This document shows positions 1 to 10,545 of a DNA stretch of 64,000 nt, piece after piece. Position 1 is the stretch's first letter. Each line of letters begins with the position of its first letter. The position numbers were made by a program, and so were the translations under genes. The DNA comes from Pseudomonas mendocina (GTDB taxonomy: Bacteria; Pseudomonadota; Gammaproteobacteria; Pseudomonadales; Pseudomonadaceae): the NCBI RefSeq assembly GCF_003008615.1, contig NZ_CP027657.1:4588001-4652000 (forward strand), written 5' to 3'. The notes beneath the pieces were generated by a model. It was not told where the DNA came from, searched no databases, and was given only the letters and a program-made list of their open reading frames with translations.

Positions 1-1
1 C

Positions 2-3000
2 CCCGATGGGCCGGGCAGTTTCACCTGGTCGACCGCTGGATTGGCGGATATGGACATCAGCTCGGGCGGCACGCCGCTGACCTACCAGGTGAGCGCGAAT
101 GGCCTGACCCTCACTGCTTACGCCGGAGAAACGGTTGTGTTCGTCGCTCAGGTCACCAACCTGACAACCGGTGCCTACCAGTTCGAACTGTTCGCGCCAC
201 TCGACCATGCGGCTCCGCCGCTTGGTGGCAGCGACGAAAACGACATCCTCTACCTGTTCAACTACACCATCACAGATGGCAACGGCACGCCAGCCAGCGG
301 CAGCCTGAGTATTCTGGTGGACGATGACAGCCCTGCGCTGGCAGGTGGTGAGGAGCGTCCGTTCATCAGGGAAGTGGTCAACGAAGACGCCCTGGGCAGT
401 GGCAATGCCGAGCCTGGCAGCATTCCGGAGCAGAAGACCCAGATCATCGGCGACCCCGGCACCCTGGATGCGCTGGTCAACTTCGGCGCTGACGGTCGTG
501 GTGGCTTCCAATTGAGCACGAACCCTGACGCGTTGGCCGATCTACAGGCGCTGGGGCTCAAGTCTGGCGGCGATAAACTCGTTTATTCCGTCTCCACGGA
601 TGGCACGACCCTGACGGCCATAACCGAGGCAGGAGGCACTCCGATCTTCACCCTGCAGGTGAACCCCGATGGTGGCTACGTATTCACCCTGCTGGGGCCG
701 ATCGATCACCCACGTGCCGATGGTGACGATTCCGAGCGACTAGGCGACGTTAGCCTGGCGCTGGATTTCTCCAAACTGCTGATCGCCACCGACTACGATG
801 GTGACGCGGTACCGGGCGGTTTCAACGCCGGCAGCTTCGTGATCGATGTCGAGGATGACGTGCCGGTGCTGGTCGACGATGGCATCGACAACAGCCTGAC
901 TCTGACCTATCAAGGAGGTGATGCTGGCTACGGCAACAGCTATGGCTACTACATCAAGGGGGCGGATGGGCTTCCGGTCAGTGGCCAGATCGTCTGGAAC
1001 AATACCTCCGCTCTCAGTGATGGTGATTCGGTGACCTTGCACGGGCTCGATCCTAGCGAGGTGGGGTTCTTCATCATTCCCAATGGCGCGGCCAACGAGA
1101 TCGCCAATGGCGCCGAAGTGACCTTCCAACTGGTGGATGGCCAGTGGCAAGCCTTCATTGGCGATACGCCTTTGGTCGGCGAGGGCGGCGCCAATGTCAT
1201 ATTCGACAATCCGACGCTCAATCCCGACGGCAAATCCCATGTCGAGGACAACGGCGCTCCGGGCAACCAGAACTGGGAAGACGTCAACGCCGGTGGCGAC
1301 AACGATTACAACGACGTCAACATCCAGGCCACCTGGACGACCAAGGCACCGGTCGGCGGCACCGTGCACGAGGATCAACTGGAAGCGCCGAATCAAGGCA
1401 ACCCGGAAGCTGGCCAGCGTCTGGTGATCAGCACCGATGGCGGTGCCGGCAGCCTCATGGCACTCGTCAAGTTCGGTGCTGACGGCCCCGGTGCATTCGG
1501 CTTGGCAGACAGTACCGCAGTGACTGCCGAGCTTGCCGCTCAGGGCGTCAAGTCGGGTGGCCAGGCGCTGGTCTATACGGTCAGCGAGAGTTTCGATGAC
1601 AGCGGCAATTTGCTCAGTACCACGCTGACCGCCACGGCGGCCGAGGGCGTGGGCGGTTACCCGGTATTCACGCTGGTGGTGAATGCCAATGGCAGTTTCA
1701 GCTTCGAGTTGCAGGGGCCGATCGATCATCCGCGCGCCGATGGTGACGACAGCGAACTGTGGTCGTCGAAGGGCGGTATCGGTATCGACTTCACTCAACT
1801 GTTCACCGCCACCGATGGTGACGGTGATCCGCTGCGACTGCCCGAAGGTGCGAAAGGCCTGTTCGTCATCAATATTCAGGATGATGTGCCGCTGCCAGCC
1901 CAGCCCAACCCGCAACAGCCGGTGGTCGGTGGCCTGGTGCATGAAGATGCGTTGGGTAGCGGCAATGCCGAACCCGGTAGTGAACCGCAACAAACCCTGA
2001 CCGCCGAAGGCGGGCCGCGCACGCTGGATGCGCTGGTCAACTTCGGCGCCGATGGTCGCGGTGGTTTCCACCTGAGCCAGGAGCCCGGCGCGCTGTCCGG
2101 TTTGCAGGCGCTCGGCTTGACCTCCGGTGGTGTGGCGCTGTTCTACGCCGTGTCGGCGGACGGCACCACATTGACCGCCAGCGCGGGTGAGGGTGGCACT
2201 CCGGTCTTCACCCTGCAGGTCGGCACCGATGGTAGCTACCTGTTCACCCTCAAGGGGGCTCTGGATCACGAGGATCCGAGCGGTATCGACTCGGAAACCC
2301 TGGGCGACAACAACCAGGCGCTGGATTTCTCTGGTGTATTGGTGGCCACCGATGGCGATGGCGACCCGATTGCCGCAGGTTTCCCGCCTGGCAGCTTCGT
2401 CATCGACGTGGAAGATGACGTGCCGATTCTCAAGACGATCGATCCGCAGCAGCCTGCTCTGGGCGGCACCGTGCACGAGGATCTGTTGACCAGTCCGAAC
2501 GCGGGCAACCCGGATGGCGGTACGCAGACGCTGGTTGTCAGCACCGAAGGTGGCGCCGGTAATCTGAGTTCACTGGTTTCCTTCGGAGCCGATGGCCCGG
2601 GGGCCTTTGGATTGGTCGAAAGCGGTACTGCGACAGGGCTGCTCAATGCTCAGGGGCTCACCTCGGGCGGGGAAAGTCTGGTCTATGACGTGGTTGAAAC
2701 CCGCGTCGACGGCAAACTGGTCAGCACCACGCTGACTGCAGTTTCCGCTGACAGTCTGGGCAATTACCCGGTGTTCACTCTGGTGGTGAATGCCGATGGC
2801 AGTTTCAGCTTCACGTTGCAGGGGCCGATCGATCACCCGGTTGCCGACGGCAACGACGGTGAGCTGTGGGCCAACGACGGGGCGTTCGGCATCGACTTCA
2901 CCCAGCTGTTCACCGCCACCGATGGCGACGGCGACCGCCTGCAACTGCCGGAGGGCACCACTGGCCTGTTCGTCATCAATGTCCAGGATGACGTGCCGGA

Positions 3001-6000
3001 ATTGGTCGTCAGCGAGCCGGACTACAGCCTGACCCTGACCTACAAGGGCGGTGATGCGTCGATGTTCAATAGCTACGGCTATTACATCAAGAACGCAGAC
3101 GGTACGCCGGCCAGTGGAGAGATCATCTGGAGCAATACGCGTTTCCTTGGAGTTGGCACCACCACCACGCTGGAAGGGCTCGATCCGGATAGCGTCGGCT
3201 TCTTCATCATCCCCAACGGCGCCTTCAATGGTGTCAGTAACGGTACTGAGGTTACCTTCCAACTGGTCGATGGCCAGTGGCAGGCCTTTGTCGGCGGCAG
3301 CGCACTTAATGGTGGCGGTGGCGCGCCGGTGATCTTCGACAACCCGGCGCTGAATCCCAATGGCAAACCCCATGTCGAGGATAACGCCGCGCCCGGCAAC
3401 CAGAACTGGGAAGACGTCAACAACGGCAACAGCGACAACGACTACAACGACGTCAATATCCAGGCCACCTGGACGGCCAAGACGCCGCCTGCCATCGGTG
3501 GCACGGTGCATGAAGACAAGCTGATGGCCCCCAATGTCGGTAATCAGGAGTCTGGGCAGACGCTGGTCATCAGCACGGCTGGCGGTGCCGGCACGCTGGC
3601 CTCGCTAGTGGCCTTCGGTGCCGACGGGCCCGGTAGTTTCGGTCTGGTAGACAGCGCCACGGTTGCTTCGCAGCTGAACGAGCAGGGGCTGACCTCCGGC
3701 GATAAGCCGCTGGTCTATACGGTCAGCGAAAGCTTCGATGACGACGGCAATCTGCTCAGCACCACGCTGACCGCTACGGCTGCCGCGGACGTTGGTGGCT
3801 ATCCGGTATTCAGCCTGGTGATCAATGCCGATGGCAGTTTCACTTTCACCCTGCAAGGGCCGATCGACCATCCGCAGGCCGACGGCAATGACAGTGAGCT
3901 GTGGTCGAGCGCTGGCCAGATCGGCATCGACTTCACTCACCTGCTGGACATCACCGATGGCGACGGCGATCCGCTGAACATCCCCGAAGGTGTTGGCGGC
4001 CTGTTCGTGATCAATATCGAGGACGATGTGCCGACCCTGAGTCTCGGGGTCAATACGCAGGCGCTGGCTCAGCTGGAAGTAGCGTTGGACGAAACCCGTG
4101 GCAATCAGGATCGCTACGCTGCCAACGATAACCAGAGTCAGGGCTACGTGAACGACGACAATGGCGCGTTGGCCAAGGTCACCACTCAGCTTGCGGGTGG
4201 CCTGACCTCGCTGTTCACCATCGGGGGGGCAGCCGGGGCGGATGGCGAGGCTTCGCTCAACGGTAAGCTGAGCTTCTCCGGAGTGCCGCCCCAAGGGTTG
4301 GCCACTAGCTTGTCGGCCACCGATGGCGGTGCCATCCGCCTGTTCGTCGACCCGGCCAACAGCCAGGTGGTCAGGGGTGTCGATGCCACTGGCGATACGG
4401 TCTTCACCATCGCCATCGTCACTGTCGATGGTCAGCCGCAACTGCAGACCACGCTGTTCGAAGCGATCCGTCATCCGGACAACGATCAGCGTTTCGACGA
4501 GGCGGTCGATCTGCTGATCAAACATCAGGGCTCGCTGCAGCTGCAGTATCAGGTCACCCGTGTCGATGGTGATGGTGACGCGGTGACCCGTACCGCGAAG
4601 GTCGAGCTTGCCGGCGGCAATTCGTCCTACTTCTCCTTCCAGGACGACGGCCCGAAAATCATCAAGTTCGAGCTGGGCCACAGCGTCAAGCTATATGTCG
4701 ATGAGTCGGTTGGTTCTGCTGGTTCCAACCAGAATGAACCCGGCCAGGCTGCACCGAATGACGAGCAGGGCCACGGCAATGTGCTGGGTTACGCCCGGAT
4801 CGACGGCGAGAATCTGTTCAAGCTGATCGCCGATGGTGGTTCGGATGGCTTGGACAGCGGCCGTACCCGCTTCTCCCTGAGTCTTGCCAGCAATGGTGTG
4901 GACTCCGGGCTGAATGCCACGGCCGGCGGCGACATCCTGCTGTACAAGGAAGCCGATGGCAGCATTCTGGGTAAAGCCAATGGCGTTACGGTGTTCAAGA
5001 TCAGCGTCAATGCCGCTGACGGTAGCGTGACCCTGGTGCAGTACAAGGCCATCGCTCATGGCGACACCAGCAGCCATGACGAGCTGGCGCTGCTCAGGGA
5101 TGGCGTGCTGAAACTGAACGTGACCGTCTATGACAAGGACGGCGACCCGCAGAGCGCCAGCCTGGATCTGGGCAAGGTGGTCGGCTTCGAGGACGACGGC
5201 CCGAAAATCACCAAGTTCGAGCTGCAGCATGGCACCAAGCTGTATGTCGACGAATCGCTGGGAACCACAGGTTCCAGCCAGAACGAGAATGGCCAGGTCG
5301 CGCCGAACGATGAGCAAGGCCATGGCGATGTGCTCGGCTATGCCAGCATCGACGGCAAGGATCTGTTCAAGCTCACGGTGGATGCAGGTTCGGATGGCCA
5401 GGACACGTCGCGTACTCGTTACGAGTTGAATCTGAGCCAGGACGGCGTGGACTCCGGGCTGGATGCTACCGCAGGTGGTGATATTCGCCTGTACAAGGAT
5501 GCCGACGGCAACGTGCTGGGTGTGGCCAACGGCGTCACGGTATTCAAGGTCAGCGTCAATGCCGGCAGTGGCAGTGTGACCCTCGTGCAATACGAGGCCA
5601 TCGCCCATGGCAATACCAGCAACCATGACGAACTGGCGTTGATCAAAGACGGCGTGTTGAAACTCGGTGTGACCGTCTATGACAAGGATGGCGATTCTCA
5701 CAGTGCCAGTCTGGATCTGGGCAAGGTAGTCGGTTTCGAGGACGATGGCCCCTCCGCAGGCATCACCAATGCCGCCTACGCGCTGGACGATGAAGGTCTG
5801 CCCAATGGCATCAACGGTGGTGAGGGCGATGTAACGGGGACGAACACCACGGTCTCTGGCACGCTGGTATTCGACGCCGGCTCCGATGGCCTGCGTGGCA
5901 TCTCCTTGTCTGGGCCGAGCGTATTGGGCACTGAGAACGTCACCTCGACCTGGAATGCCGACAGCAAAACGCTGACCATCAGCAGCGCCGCGCGCGGTAC

Positions 6001-9000
6001 GCTGGTGACCGTGGTGCTGACCGACCCGGCGCTTGGCAAGTACGAGCTGGAATTGCATCAGCCCCTGATGCACGCGACTGGCCAGGACGAAAACGACATC
6101 ACGCTGCAGATCGGCTACACCGTGACCGACGGTGACGGTGATACCGCCGAGGGCAAGCTTGTGGTCACTGTCGACGACGACACCCCGACCATTCAGGCCA
6201 TGCAGCCGGGCTTCGAGTCGCAGGCCACCTTCCTCGGCAGCGACGCTGGCTATCACAACAGCTATGGCTATTACTCGCGAGATGCCGACGGTAATCCATC
6301 CGTGGGCAAGGTGATCTGGGCTGATGTGAAGGCGCAGGCGGCGGGAACCACCTTCGATCTGGATGGGCTCGATCCGAGTGAGGTCGGCTTCTTCATCATC
6401 CCCAATGGTGCCGCCAATGCTGCCTTGAGCAATGGCGCCGAACTGATCTTCCAGCAGGACGCCGATGGCAACTGGCAGGCCTTGCTGGGCGGGGTGCCAC
6501 TGACCGGTGCCGGCGGTGCCAACGTGCTGTTCGACCGCGCCGAGTTCAACCCTGGCGGCTCGCATCTGCAGGACAACGGCGAACCAGGGAACCAGAACTG
6601 GGAGGATCTCACCGCCGCTCCCGACTATGACTACAACGACGTCAACACCAACGTGACCTGGGGCATGCCGCTGCAGGTGGACGAGACCTATCTGGGCACG
6701 CCGGATGCAACGGTCAGCCGCAACTTCAGCTCGGCCTTCAATGCCGAGTATGGTGCCGACGGCCCAGGCTCTCTGGTCTACGCACTGGTGATCAAATCGC
6801 CGAACTCCGGGCTGGTCGATACCGAGAGCGATGAAGCGGTCAAGCTGGCGTTCAACGGCTCGGTGCTGGAGGGCCGTACGGAAAACGGTAACCAACTGGT
6901 CTTCACCCTGAGCGTCGATGCCGCAGGACTGGTGACCCTGACGCAGCTAAGGGCCGTGTTTCATCCCACCGCCCAACCGGATGAATTGCACCTGCTGGGC
7001 AGTGACAAGATCGGGCTGCAGGCCACCATCACCGATGCAGACGGCGATCAGGATTCGTCCAGTATCGACCTGGGTAAGGTGCTGGGCTTCCGTGATGACG
7101 CACCGATGGCGGTCAACGATGAGATCGTCGGTGAGGTCTCACGTACGGCAGTCGATCAGGTGGTCGGCAACATCAACGACCTCACCGGCAACGACAGCTT
7201 TGGCAACGATGGCAAGGCCAGCGTCGCGCCGGTACAGATCATCGGCCAGGGCAGTCAGGGCGGTACGCTGGTCATCGACACCAATGGCAATCTGGTCTAC
7301 AGCGCCGGCAGTGGTGCCAGCGCAGGTACGGAGGTGTTCACCTATCAGATTACTGACGGCGATGGCGACGTTTCCACGGCCACCGTGACCCTCACGCTTG
7401 CTGGCAATGACCCGGTCGGTGGCCAGGCCTTCGGCAGCGTCGACGAGGATGGCTTGCCCCATGGCTTGGCCGGAGGTCCCAACGACCTGCCTGGCGAAGC
7501 CACCACGGCCAGTGGGGCGCTCGGTTATCAGGTGGACAGCTTCGGTGGTTTCGCCTGGGATGCCAGTGGGCTTGGCAGCCTGTCCTCAGGAGGCTCTGCG
7601 CTTAATTACCAGCTCAGTGCCGATGGCAAGACCCTGAACGCCTTCGATACCGGTGGCAATCCGGTCTTCACTCTCAGCCTGACCAACTCGGATACCGGGC
7701 AATACAGCTTCAAGCTGTTCAAACCGCTCGATCATCCGGCACCGAGCATTGCCGGTACGGCAGACGAGAACGACCTGAACCTGGCCTTCTCCTACAAGGT
7801 CTGGGATTCCGCTGCACCTTCGGCTCCGGCCACGGGTAGCCTGACCATCACGGTGGATGACGACTCGCCGGCCACGCCCGATGACATCGCCAAGTCCGCC
7901 AGCGAACCGCAAGGCATCCACACCAACCTCATGGTGGTGCTGGATCTGTCCGGCAGCATGGACGATGCCCCGTCGGGTGTCAGTGGTTTCAGCAGCAAGC
8001 TGGCGCTGGCCAAGGATGCCGTGCAGCGTCTTATCGACAGCTACGACAACCTCGGCGACGTGATGGTGCGCATCGTGACCTTCTCCAACAGCGCGAGTGC
8101 TGTGGGCAATGTCTGGATGACCGCCGTCGATGCCAAGGCCTGGCTCACCGACCTGGCCAACAACGCCGGCAATGGCTCGACCAACTATGACGATGCGCTG
8201 ATCAAGGCGATGAATGCCTACGATTCGTCCGGCAAGCTCACCGGCGCAGGGGTACAGAACGTTTCGTACTTCCTCTCCGATGGTCAACCAACCCTGTCCA
8301 ACGCCAACCCGGGCAGCAACAACAGTGGCAGCCAGTACAACCCGGAACTGGGCGATGGCATTGGTGCGGGCGAGGAGGCGGACTGGATCGCCTTCCTCAC
8401 GGCCAAGGGCATCAAGTCCTATGCGCTGGGCATGGGGCTGGGCAGTGACCTCGACAAGACCCTGCTCAACCCCATCGCCTATGACGGCAAGGCGGGCGCC
8501 AACACCGATGGCATCCTGGTCTCCAACCTCAACCAGCTCAACGACACCCTGCAGGGCACGGTGACGGGTACGGTGATCTCCGGCAACCTGATCAGCGAAG
8601 GCAGCAATGGCTTCGGTGCCGATGGCCCGGCTCTGCAGCCGGTTGCCGCGATCACTCACAACGGTGTGACGTACACCAGCGAGTCGGCTGCCTACGATGC
8701 CACGAGCCATACGCTGACCTTCACCACCGCAGGTGGTGGCTCGTTCAGCGTCAACCTGGACACCGGGGCTTACACCTATAACTTCAACGGCGATGTCGCC
8801 GAGGATGTGACGGATACCATCCGCTACACCCTGATCGATCGGGATGGCGATGCAGTGTCCGCTGACCTGAAGCTGACCATTACCGACAGCAGCGAGGTCT
8901 ATGCCTACGATAACTACAACCAGGCCATCGTTGGGCAGAAATGGGTCACGCCCGACCCGGTAACCAAGGTGCTGGCGGATTTTTCCAGTACCAGCAATCC

Positions 9001-10393
9001 TGCCTCGTCCGGGCCCAACTACAACCCCTGGATATTCGATACCACCGACAACGGCAACGTGAGTGGCAATGAAACCACGGTGATCCCGCAGGCCGATGTG
9101 ATGGCTGTGGTGGGCAGCAAGTGGGGTGTTACCGCTGTCAACTCGTCCAATGGCGTCAGCGTGCAGGGCAATGCCCTTCAGCTCATCGACAGCGATCGGA
9201 GCGCCGGTGTCAGTACCAAGGCTGCAACACCGACCTTCGAAGTGGCCGAGGGCAGTACGGCTAAGGTCTCCTTCGATCTGGGCAGCATCAGCAACTTCAG
9301 TAGCAGTGGCTCGGGAGACCAGTTCACCTGGACGTTGTACAAGCAGAACGGCAGTGCCTGGACGCCGGTGCAGAGCGGCACCCATGCATCCAGTAACTCG
9401 ACTACTGTCACCAGCAACAGCGTGGGCGAGGGTATTTATCGCCTTTACTTCGAGGTTAATGATCGCACCAACAACAGCAGCAGCTTCCGTGTCCGGGTGG
9501 ACAACATCACGCTGATCACCGTGGCAGCCGCGATGCTGGTCGACACTGCCACGGCGGTAGCGGGCAACGTGCTGACCGATGCCAACAATTACCTCTACAG
9601 CGACCATCCATGGGGTGCGGTGGATAGCAAGGGTAGTGAGGGGGCGACGCTCAGCGTGCTGGATAACGGCAGCTTCGTGGCCGTGAGCACCTCGAAAACC
9701 ATCGACGGGCAGTGGGGCAGCCTGCTGTTGCACAGCGACGGCTCCTACACCTACACGCCGGATCCCGACTACGCCAACCTAGGCAAGGAAGATGTCTTCA
9801 CCTACCAGTTGACCCAGCCTGATGGCGACGTCAGCACGGCGCGCCTGGTGGTCGGTATCGGCTCCAGCGTCGCGGTGCAGCCCAATGTGGTTATGGGTCA
9901 TGAAGCGCTCAACGACACCTTGTTGGGAAGCGAAGGCAGTGACGTGCTGCTGGGGTTGGGCGGTAACGATACGCTCCATGGTCTGGGTGGCAATGATCGT
10001 CTGGAGGGCGGTGATGGCAATGACACCCTGATCGGCGGCAAGGGCAACGACATCCTCATTGGTGGTGCCGGCAACGACACCTTCGTGTGGAACGCCGATG
10101 ATCGTGGTGGCAACTATCACGACATCGTCAAGGACTTCGGTAATGGCGAGGACAAGCTGGATCTGTCGCAACTGTTGCAGGGCGTCACTGATCCTGGGAG
10201 CGCCGATGTGTTGACCCAGTACCTCAGCTTCGACTTCGTCAGCGAGCCGGGCAGTACGGTGATCAACATCGCCAGCGCAGGCAGTGGTGCACCGGTGGAT
10301 CAGACCATCACCCTGGAAAACACCATTTTGTCCGGTGGAAATGCAGCGGAGGTCATCCAGGGCATGCTGGACAACGACCAACTGGTTGCCTGA
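2..10393 (+). CDS. lapA: Large LapA-type RTX adhesin, 5'-truncated by the window
   Basis: The frame is open from base 2, so the N-terminus (where LapA proteins carry the retention module and LapG cleavage site) is missing; at least 3463 residues are present. Five long repeats with a GGTVHED-type start and a DDVP-type end begin near 370, 1350, 1920, 2460 and 3490. Three DUF4114-like domains (SYGYY...GFFIIPNGA...DYNDVN) lie at 893-1337, 3025-3475 and 6221-6664. Two tandem 549-bp units occupy 4643-5740. A von Willebrand A domain at about 7920-8560 has the MIDAS motif DLSGS. Five RTX nonapeptides of the GGNDTL type lie at about 9958-10083, followed by an acidic/hydrophobic C-terminal type I secretion region. 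Known for the family: secretion by a LapBCE exporter, outer-membrane retention, and release by LapG. The lapG-lapD pair just downstream supports this. The exact paralogue (LapA or MapA-like) cannot be settled here. Confidence 0.9.
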   Translation, partial: PDGPGSFTWSTAGLADMDISSGGTPLTYQVSANGLTLTAYAGETVVFVAQVTNLTTGAYQFELFAPLDHAAPPLGGSDENDILYLFNYTITDGNGTPASGSLSILVDDDSPALAGGEERPFIREVVNEDALGSGNAEPGSIPEQKTQIIGDPGTLDALVNFGADGRGGFQLSTNPDALADLQALGLKSGGDKLVYSVSTDGTTLTAITEAGGTPIFTLQVNPDGGYVFTLLGPIDHPRADGDDSERLGDVSLALDFSKLLIATDYDGDAVPGGFNAGSFVIDVEDDVPVLVDDGIDNSLTLTYQGGDAGYGNSYGYYIKGADGLPVSGQIVWNNTSALSDGDSVTLHGLDPSEVGFFIIPNGAANEIANGAEVTFQLVDGQWQAFIGDTPLVGEGGANVIFDNPTLNPDGKSHVEDNGAPGNQNWEDVNAGGDNDYNDVNIQATWTTKAPVGGTVHEDQLEAPNQGNPEAGQRLVISTDGGAGSLMALVKFGADGPGAFGLADSTAVTAELAAQGVKSGGQALVYTVSESFDDSGNLLSTTLTATAAEGVGGYPVFTLVVNANGSFSFELQGPIDHPRADGDDSELWSSKGGIGIDFTQLFTATDGDGDPLRLPEGAKGLFVINIQDDVPLPAQPNPQQPVVGGLVHEDALGSGNAEPGSEPQQTLTAEGGPRTLDALVNFGADGRGGFHLSQEPGALSGLQALGLTSGGVALFYAVSADGTTLTASAGEGGTPVFTLQVGTDGSYLFTLKGALDHEDPSGIDSETLGDNNQALDFSGVLVATDGDGDPIAAGFPPGSFVIDVEDDVPILKTIDPQQPALGGTVHEDLLTSPNAGNPDGGTQTLVVSTEGGAGNLSSLVSFGADGPGAFGLVESGTATGLLNAQGLTSGGESLVYDVVETRVDGKLVSTTLTAVSADSLGNYPVFTLVVNADGSFSFTLQGPIDHPVADGNDGELWANDGAFGIDFTQLFTATDGDGDRLQLPEGTTGLFVINVQDDVPELVVSEPDYSLTLTYKGGDASMFNSYGYYIKNADGTPASGEIIWSNTRFLGVGTTTTLEGLDPDSVGFFIIPNGAFNGVSNGTEVTFQLVDGQWQAFVGGSALNGGGGAPVIFDNPALNPNGKPHVEDNAAPGNQNWEDVNNGNSDNDYNDVNIQATWTAKTPPAIGGTVHEDKLMAPNVGNQESGQTLVISTAGGAGTLASLVAFGADGPGSFGLVDSATVASQLNEQGLTSGDKPLVYTVSESFDDDGNLLSTTLTATAAADVGGYPVFSLVINADGSFTFTLQGPIDHPQADGNDSELWSSAGQIGIDFTHLLDITDGDGDPLNIPEGVGGLFVINIEDDVPTLSLGVNTQALAQLEVALDETRGNQDRYAANDNQSQGYVNDDNGALAKVTTQLAGGLTSLFTIGGAAGADGEASLNGKLSFSGVPPQGLATSLSATDGGAIRLFVDPANSQVVRGVDATGDTVFTIAIVTVDGQPQLQTTLFEAIRHPDNDQRFDEAVDLLIKHQGSLQLQYQVTRVDGDGDAVTRTAKVELAGGNSSYFSFQDDGPKIIKFELGHSVKLYVDESVGSAGSNQNEPGQAAPNDEQGHGNVLGYARIDGENLFKLIADGGSDGLDSGRTRFSLSLASNGVDSGLNATAGGDILLYKEADGSILGKANGVTVFKISVNAADGSVTLVQYKAIAHGDTSSHDELALLRDGVLKLNVTVYDKDGDPQSASLDLGKVVGFEDDGPKITKFELQHGTKLYVDESLGTTGSSQNENGQVAPNDEQGHGDVLGYASIDGKDLFKLTVDAGSDGQDTSRTRYELNLSQDGVDSGLDATAGGDIRLYKDADGNVLGVANGVTVFKVSVNAGSGSVTLVQYEAIAHGNTSNHDELALIKDGVLKLGVTVYDKDGDSHSASLDLGKVVGFEDDGPSAGITNAAYALDDEGLPNGINGGEGDVTGTNTTVSGTLVFDAGSDGLRGISLSGPSVLGTENVTSTWNADSKTLTISSAARGTLVTVVLTDPALGKYELELHQPLMHATGQDENDITLQIGYTVTDGDGDTAEGKLVVTVDDDTPTIQAMQPGFESQATFLGSDAGYHNSYGYYSRDADGNPSVGKVIWADVKAQAAGTTFDLDGLDPSEVGFFIIPNGAANAALSNGAELIFQQDADGNWQALLGGVPLTGAGGANVLFDRAEFNPGGSHLQDNGEPGNQNWEDLTAAPDYDYNDVNTNVTWGMPLQVDETYLGTPDATVSRNFSSAFNAEYGADGPGSLVYALVIKSPNSGLVDTESDEAVKLAFNGSVLEGRTENGNQLVFTLSVDAAGLVTLTQLRAVFHPTAQPDELHLLGSDKIGLQATITDADGDQDSSSIDLGKVLGFRDDAPMAVNDEIVGEVSRTAVDQVVGNINDLTGNDSFGNDGKASVAPVQIIGQGSQGGTLVIDTNGNLVYSAGSGASAGTEVFTYQITDGDGDVSTATVTLTLAGNDPVGGQAFGSVDEDGLPHGLAGGPNDLPGEATTASGALGYQVDSFGGFAWDASGLGSLSSGGSALNYQLSADGKTLNAFDTGGNPVFTLSLTNSDTGQYSFKLFKPLDHPAPSIAGTADENDLNLAFSYKVWDSAAPSAPATGSLTITVDDDSPATPDDIAKSASEPQGIHTNLMVVLDLSGSMDDAPSGVSGFSSKLALAKDAVQRLIDSYDNLGDVMVRIVTFSNSASAVGNVWMTAVDAKAWLTDLANNAGNGSTNYDDALIKAMNAYDSSGKLTGAGVQNVSYFLSDGQPTLSNANPGSNNSGSQYNPELGDGIGAGEEADWIAFLTAKGIKSYALGMGLGSDLDKTLLNPIAYDGKAGANTDGILVSNLNQLNDTLQGTVTGTVISGNLISEGSNGFGADGPALQPVAAITHNGVTYTSESAAYDATSHTLTFTTAGGGSFSVNLDTGAYTYNFNGDVAEDVTDTIRYTLIDRDGDAVSADLKLTITDSSEVYAYDNYNQAIVGQKWVTPDPVTKVLADFSSTSNPASSGPNYNPWIFDTTDNGNVSGNETTVIPQADVMAVVGSKWGVTAVNSSNGVSVQGNALQLIDSDRSAGVSTKAATPTFEVAEGSTAKVSFDLGSISNFSSSGSGDQFTWTLYKQNGSAWTPVQSGTHASSNSTTVTSNSVGEGIYRLYFEVNDRTNNSSSFRVRVDNITLITVAAAMLVDTATAVAGNVLTDANNYLYSDHPWGAVDSKGSEGATLSVLDNGSFVAVSTSKTIDGQWGSLLLHSDGSYTYTPDPDYANLGKEDVFTYQLTQPDGDVSTARLVVGIGSSVAVQPNVVMGHEALNDTLLGSEGSDVLLGLGGNDTLHGLGGNDRLEGGDGNDTLIGGKGNDILIGGAGNDTFVWNADDRGGNYHDIVKDFGNGEDKLDLSQLLQGVTDPGSADVLTQYLSFDFVSEPGSTVINIASAGSGAPVDQTITLENTILSGGNAAEVIQGMLDNDQLVA
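893..1337 (+). repeat. DUF4114-like domain repeat, copy 1 of 3
   Basis: This segment encodes a domain with SYGYY, GFFIIPNGA and DYNDVN signatures. It recurs at 3025-3475 (close copy) and 6221-6664 (more divergent copy). DYNDVN is the usual DUF4114 terminal motif and is likely Ca2+-binding (family knowledge). Confidence 0.75.
3025..3475 (+). repeat. DUF4114-like domain repeat, copy 2 of 3
   Basis: Close homologue of 893-1337 with the same flanking context: a DDVP end before it and a GGTVHED start after it. The block of domain plus following module therefore looks duplicated as a unit. Confidence 0.75.
4643..5740 (+). repeat. Tandem 549-bp coding repeat, two copies, within the adhesin
   Basis: Units 4643-5191 and 5192-5740 have exactly the same length (183 codons). 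Each starts at DDGPKI and contains KLYVDES, PNDEQGHG and YDKDGD. They are highly similar in DNA as well as protein, with no indels seen by eye, which is typical of a recently duplicated adhesin module. Confidence 0.85.
6221..6664 (+). repeat. DUF4114-like domain repeat, copy 3 of 3
   Basis: More divergent third copy. It keeps NSYGYY, EVGFFIIPNGA, GNQNWED and DYNDVN but is followed by a different kind of module. Confidence 0.7.
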
Positions 10394-10490
10394 GGCATGA
10401 GAGAAAGCTGCCAGCGTTGTGCTGGCGGCTGCTCAGATACAAGGAAATGCTTATCAGAGTTTCCTTAGTTCGAGCACTCAACTAGAGTAA

Positions 10491-10523
10491 GCCCGCTACC
10501 CGTTTCGGGTGGCGGGCTTTTTT
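10491..10523 (+). terminator. Rho-independent terminator of the adhesin gene
   Basis: An 11-bp stem (GCCCGCTACCC paired with GGGTGGCGGGC, one G-U pair) has a five-base loop and is followed by a run of T. It lies about 100 bases past the adhesin stop. Confidence 0.9.
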
Positions 10524-10545
10524 ATGGCGTTTGCTGGAGGCACCG

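Noticed and set aside
740..9733. Three long open frames on the minus strand opposite the adhesin (740-2476, 4691-6895, 7586-9733)
   Set aside because: They run antisense to a clearly coding repetitive gene and their translations are low-complexity mirrors of its repeats. GC-rich codon bias explains the openness.
9896..10085. Regular short repeats that could suggest a CRISPR-like array
   Set aside because: They are in-frame RTX nonapeptide codons without unique spacers.
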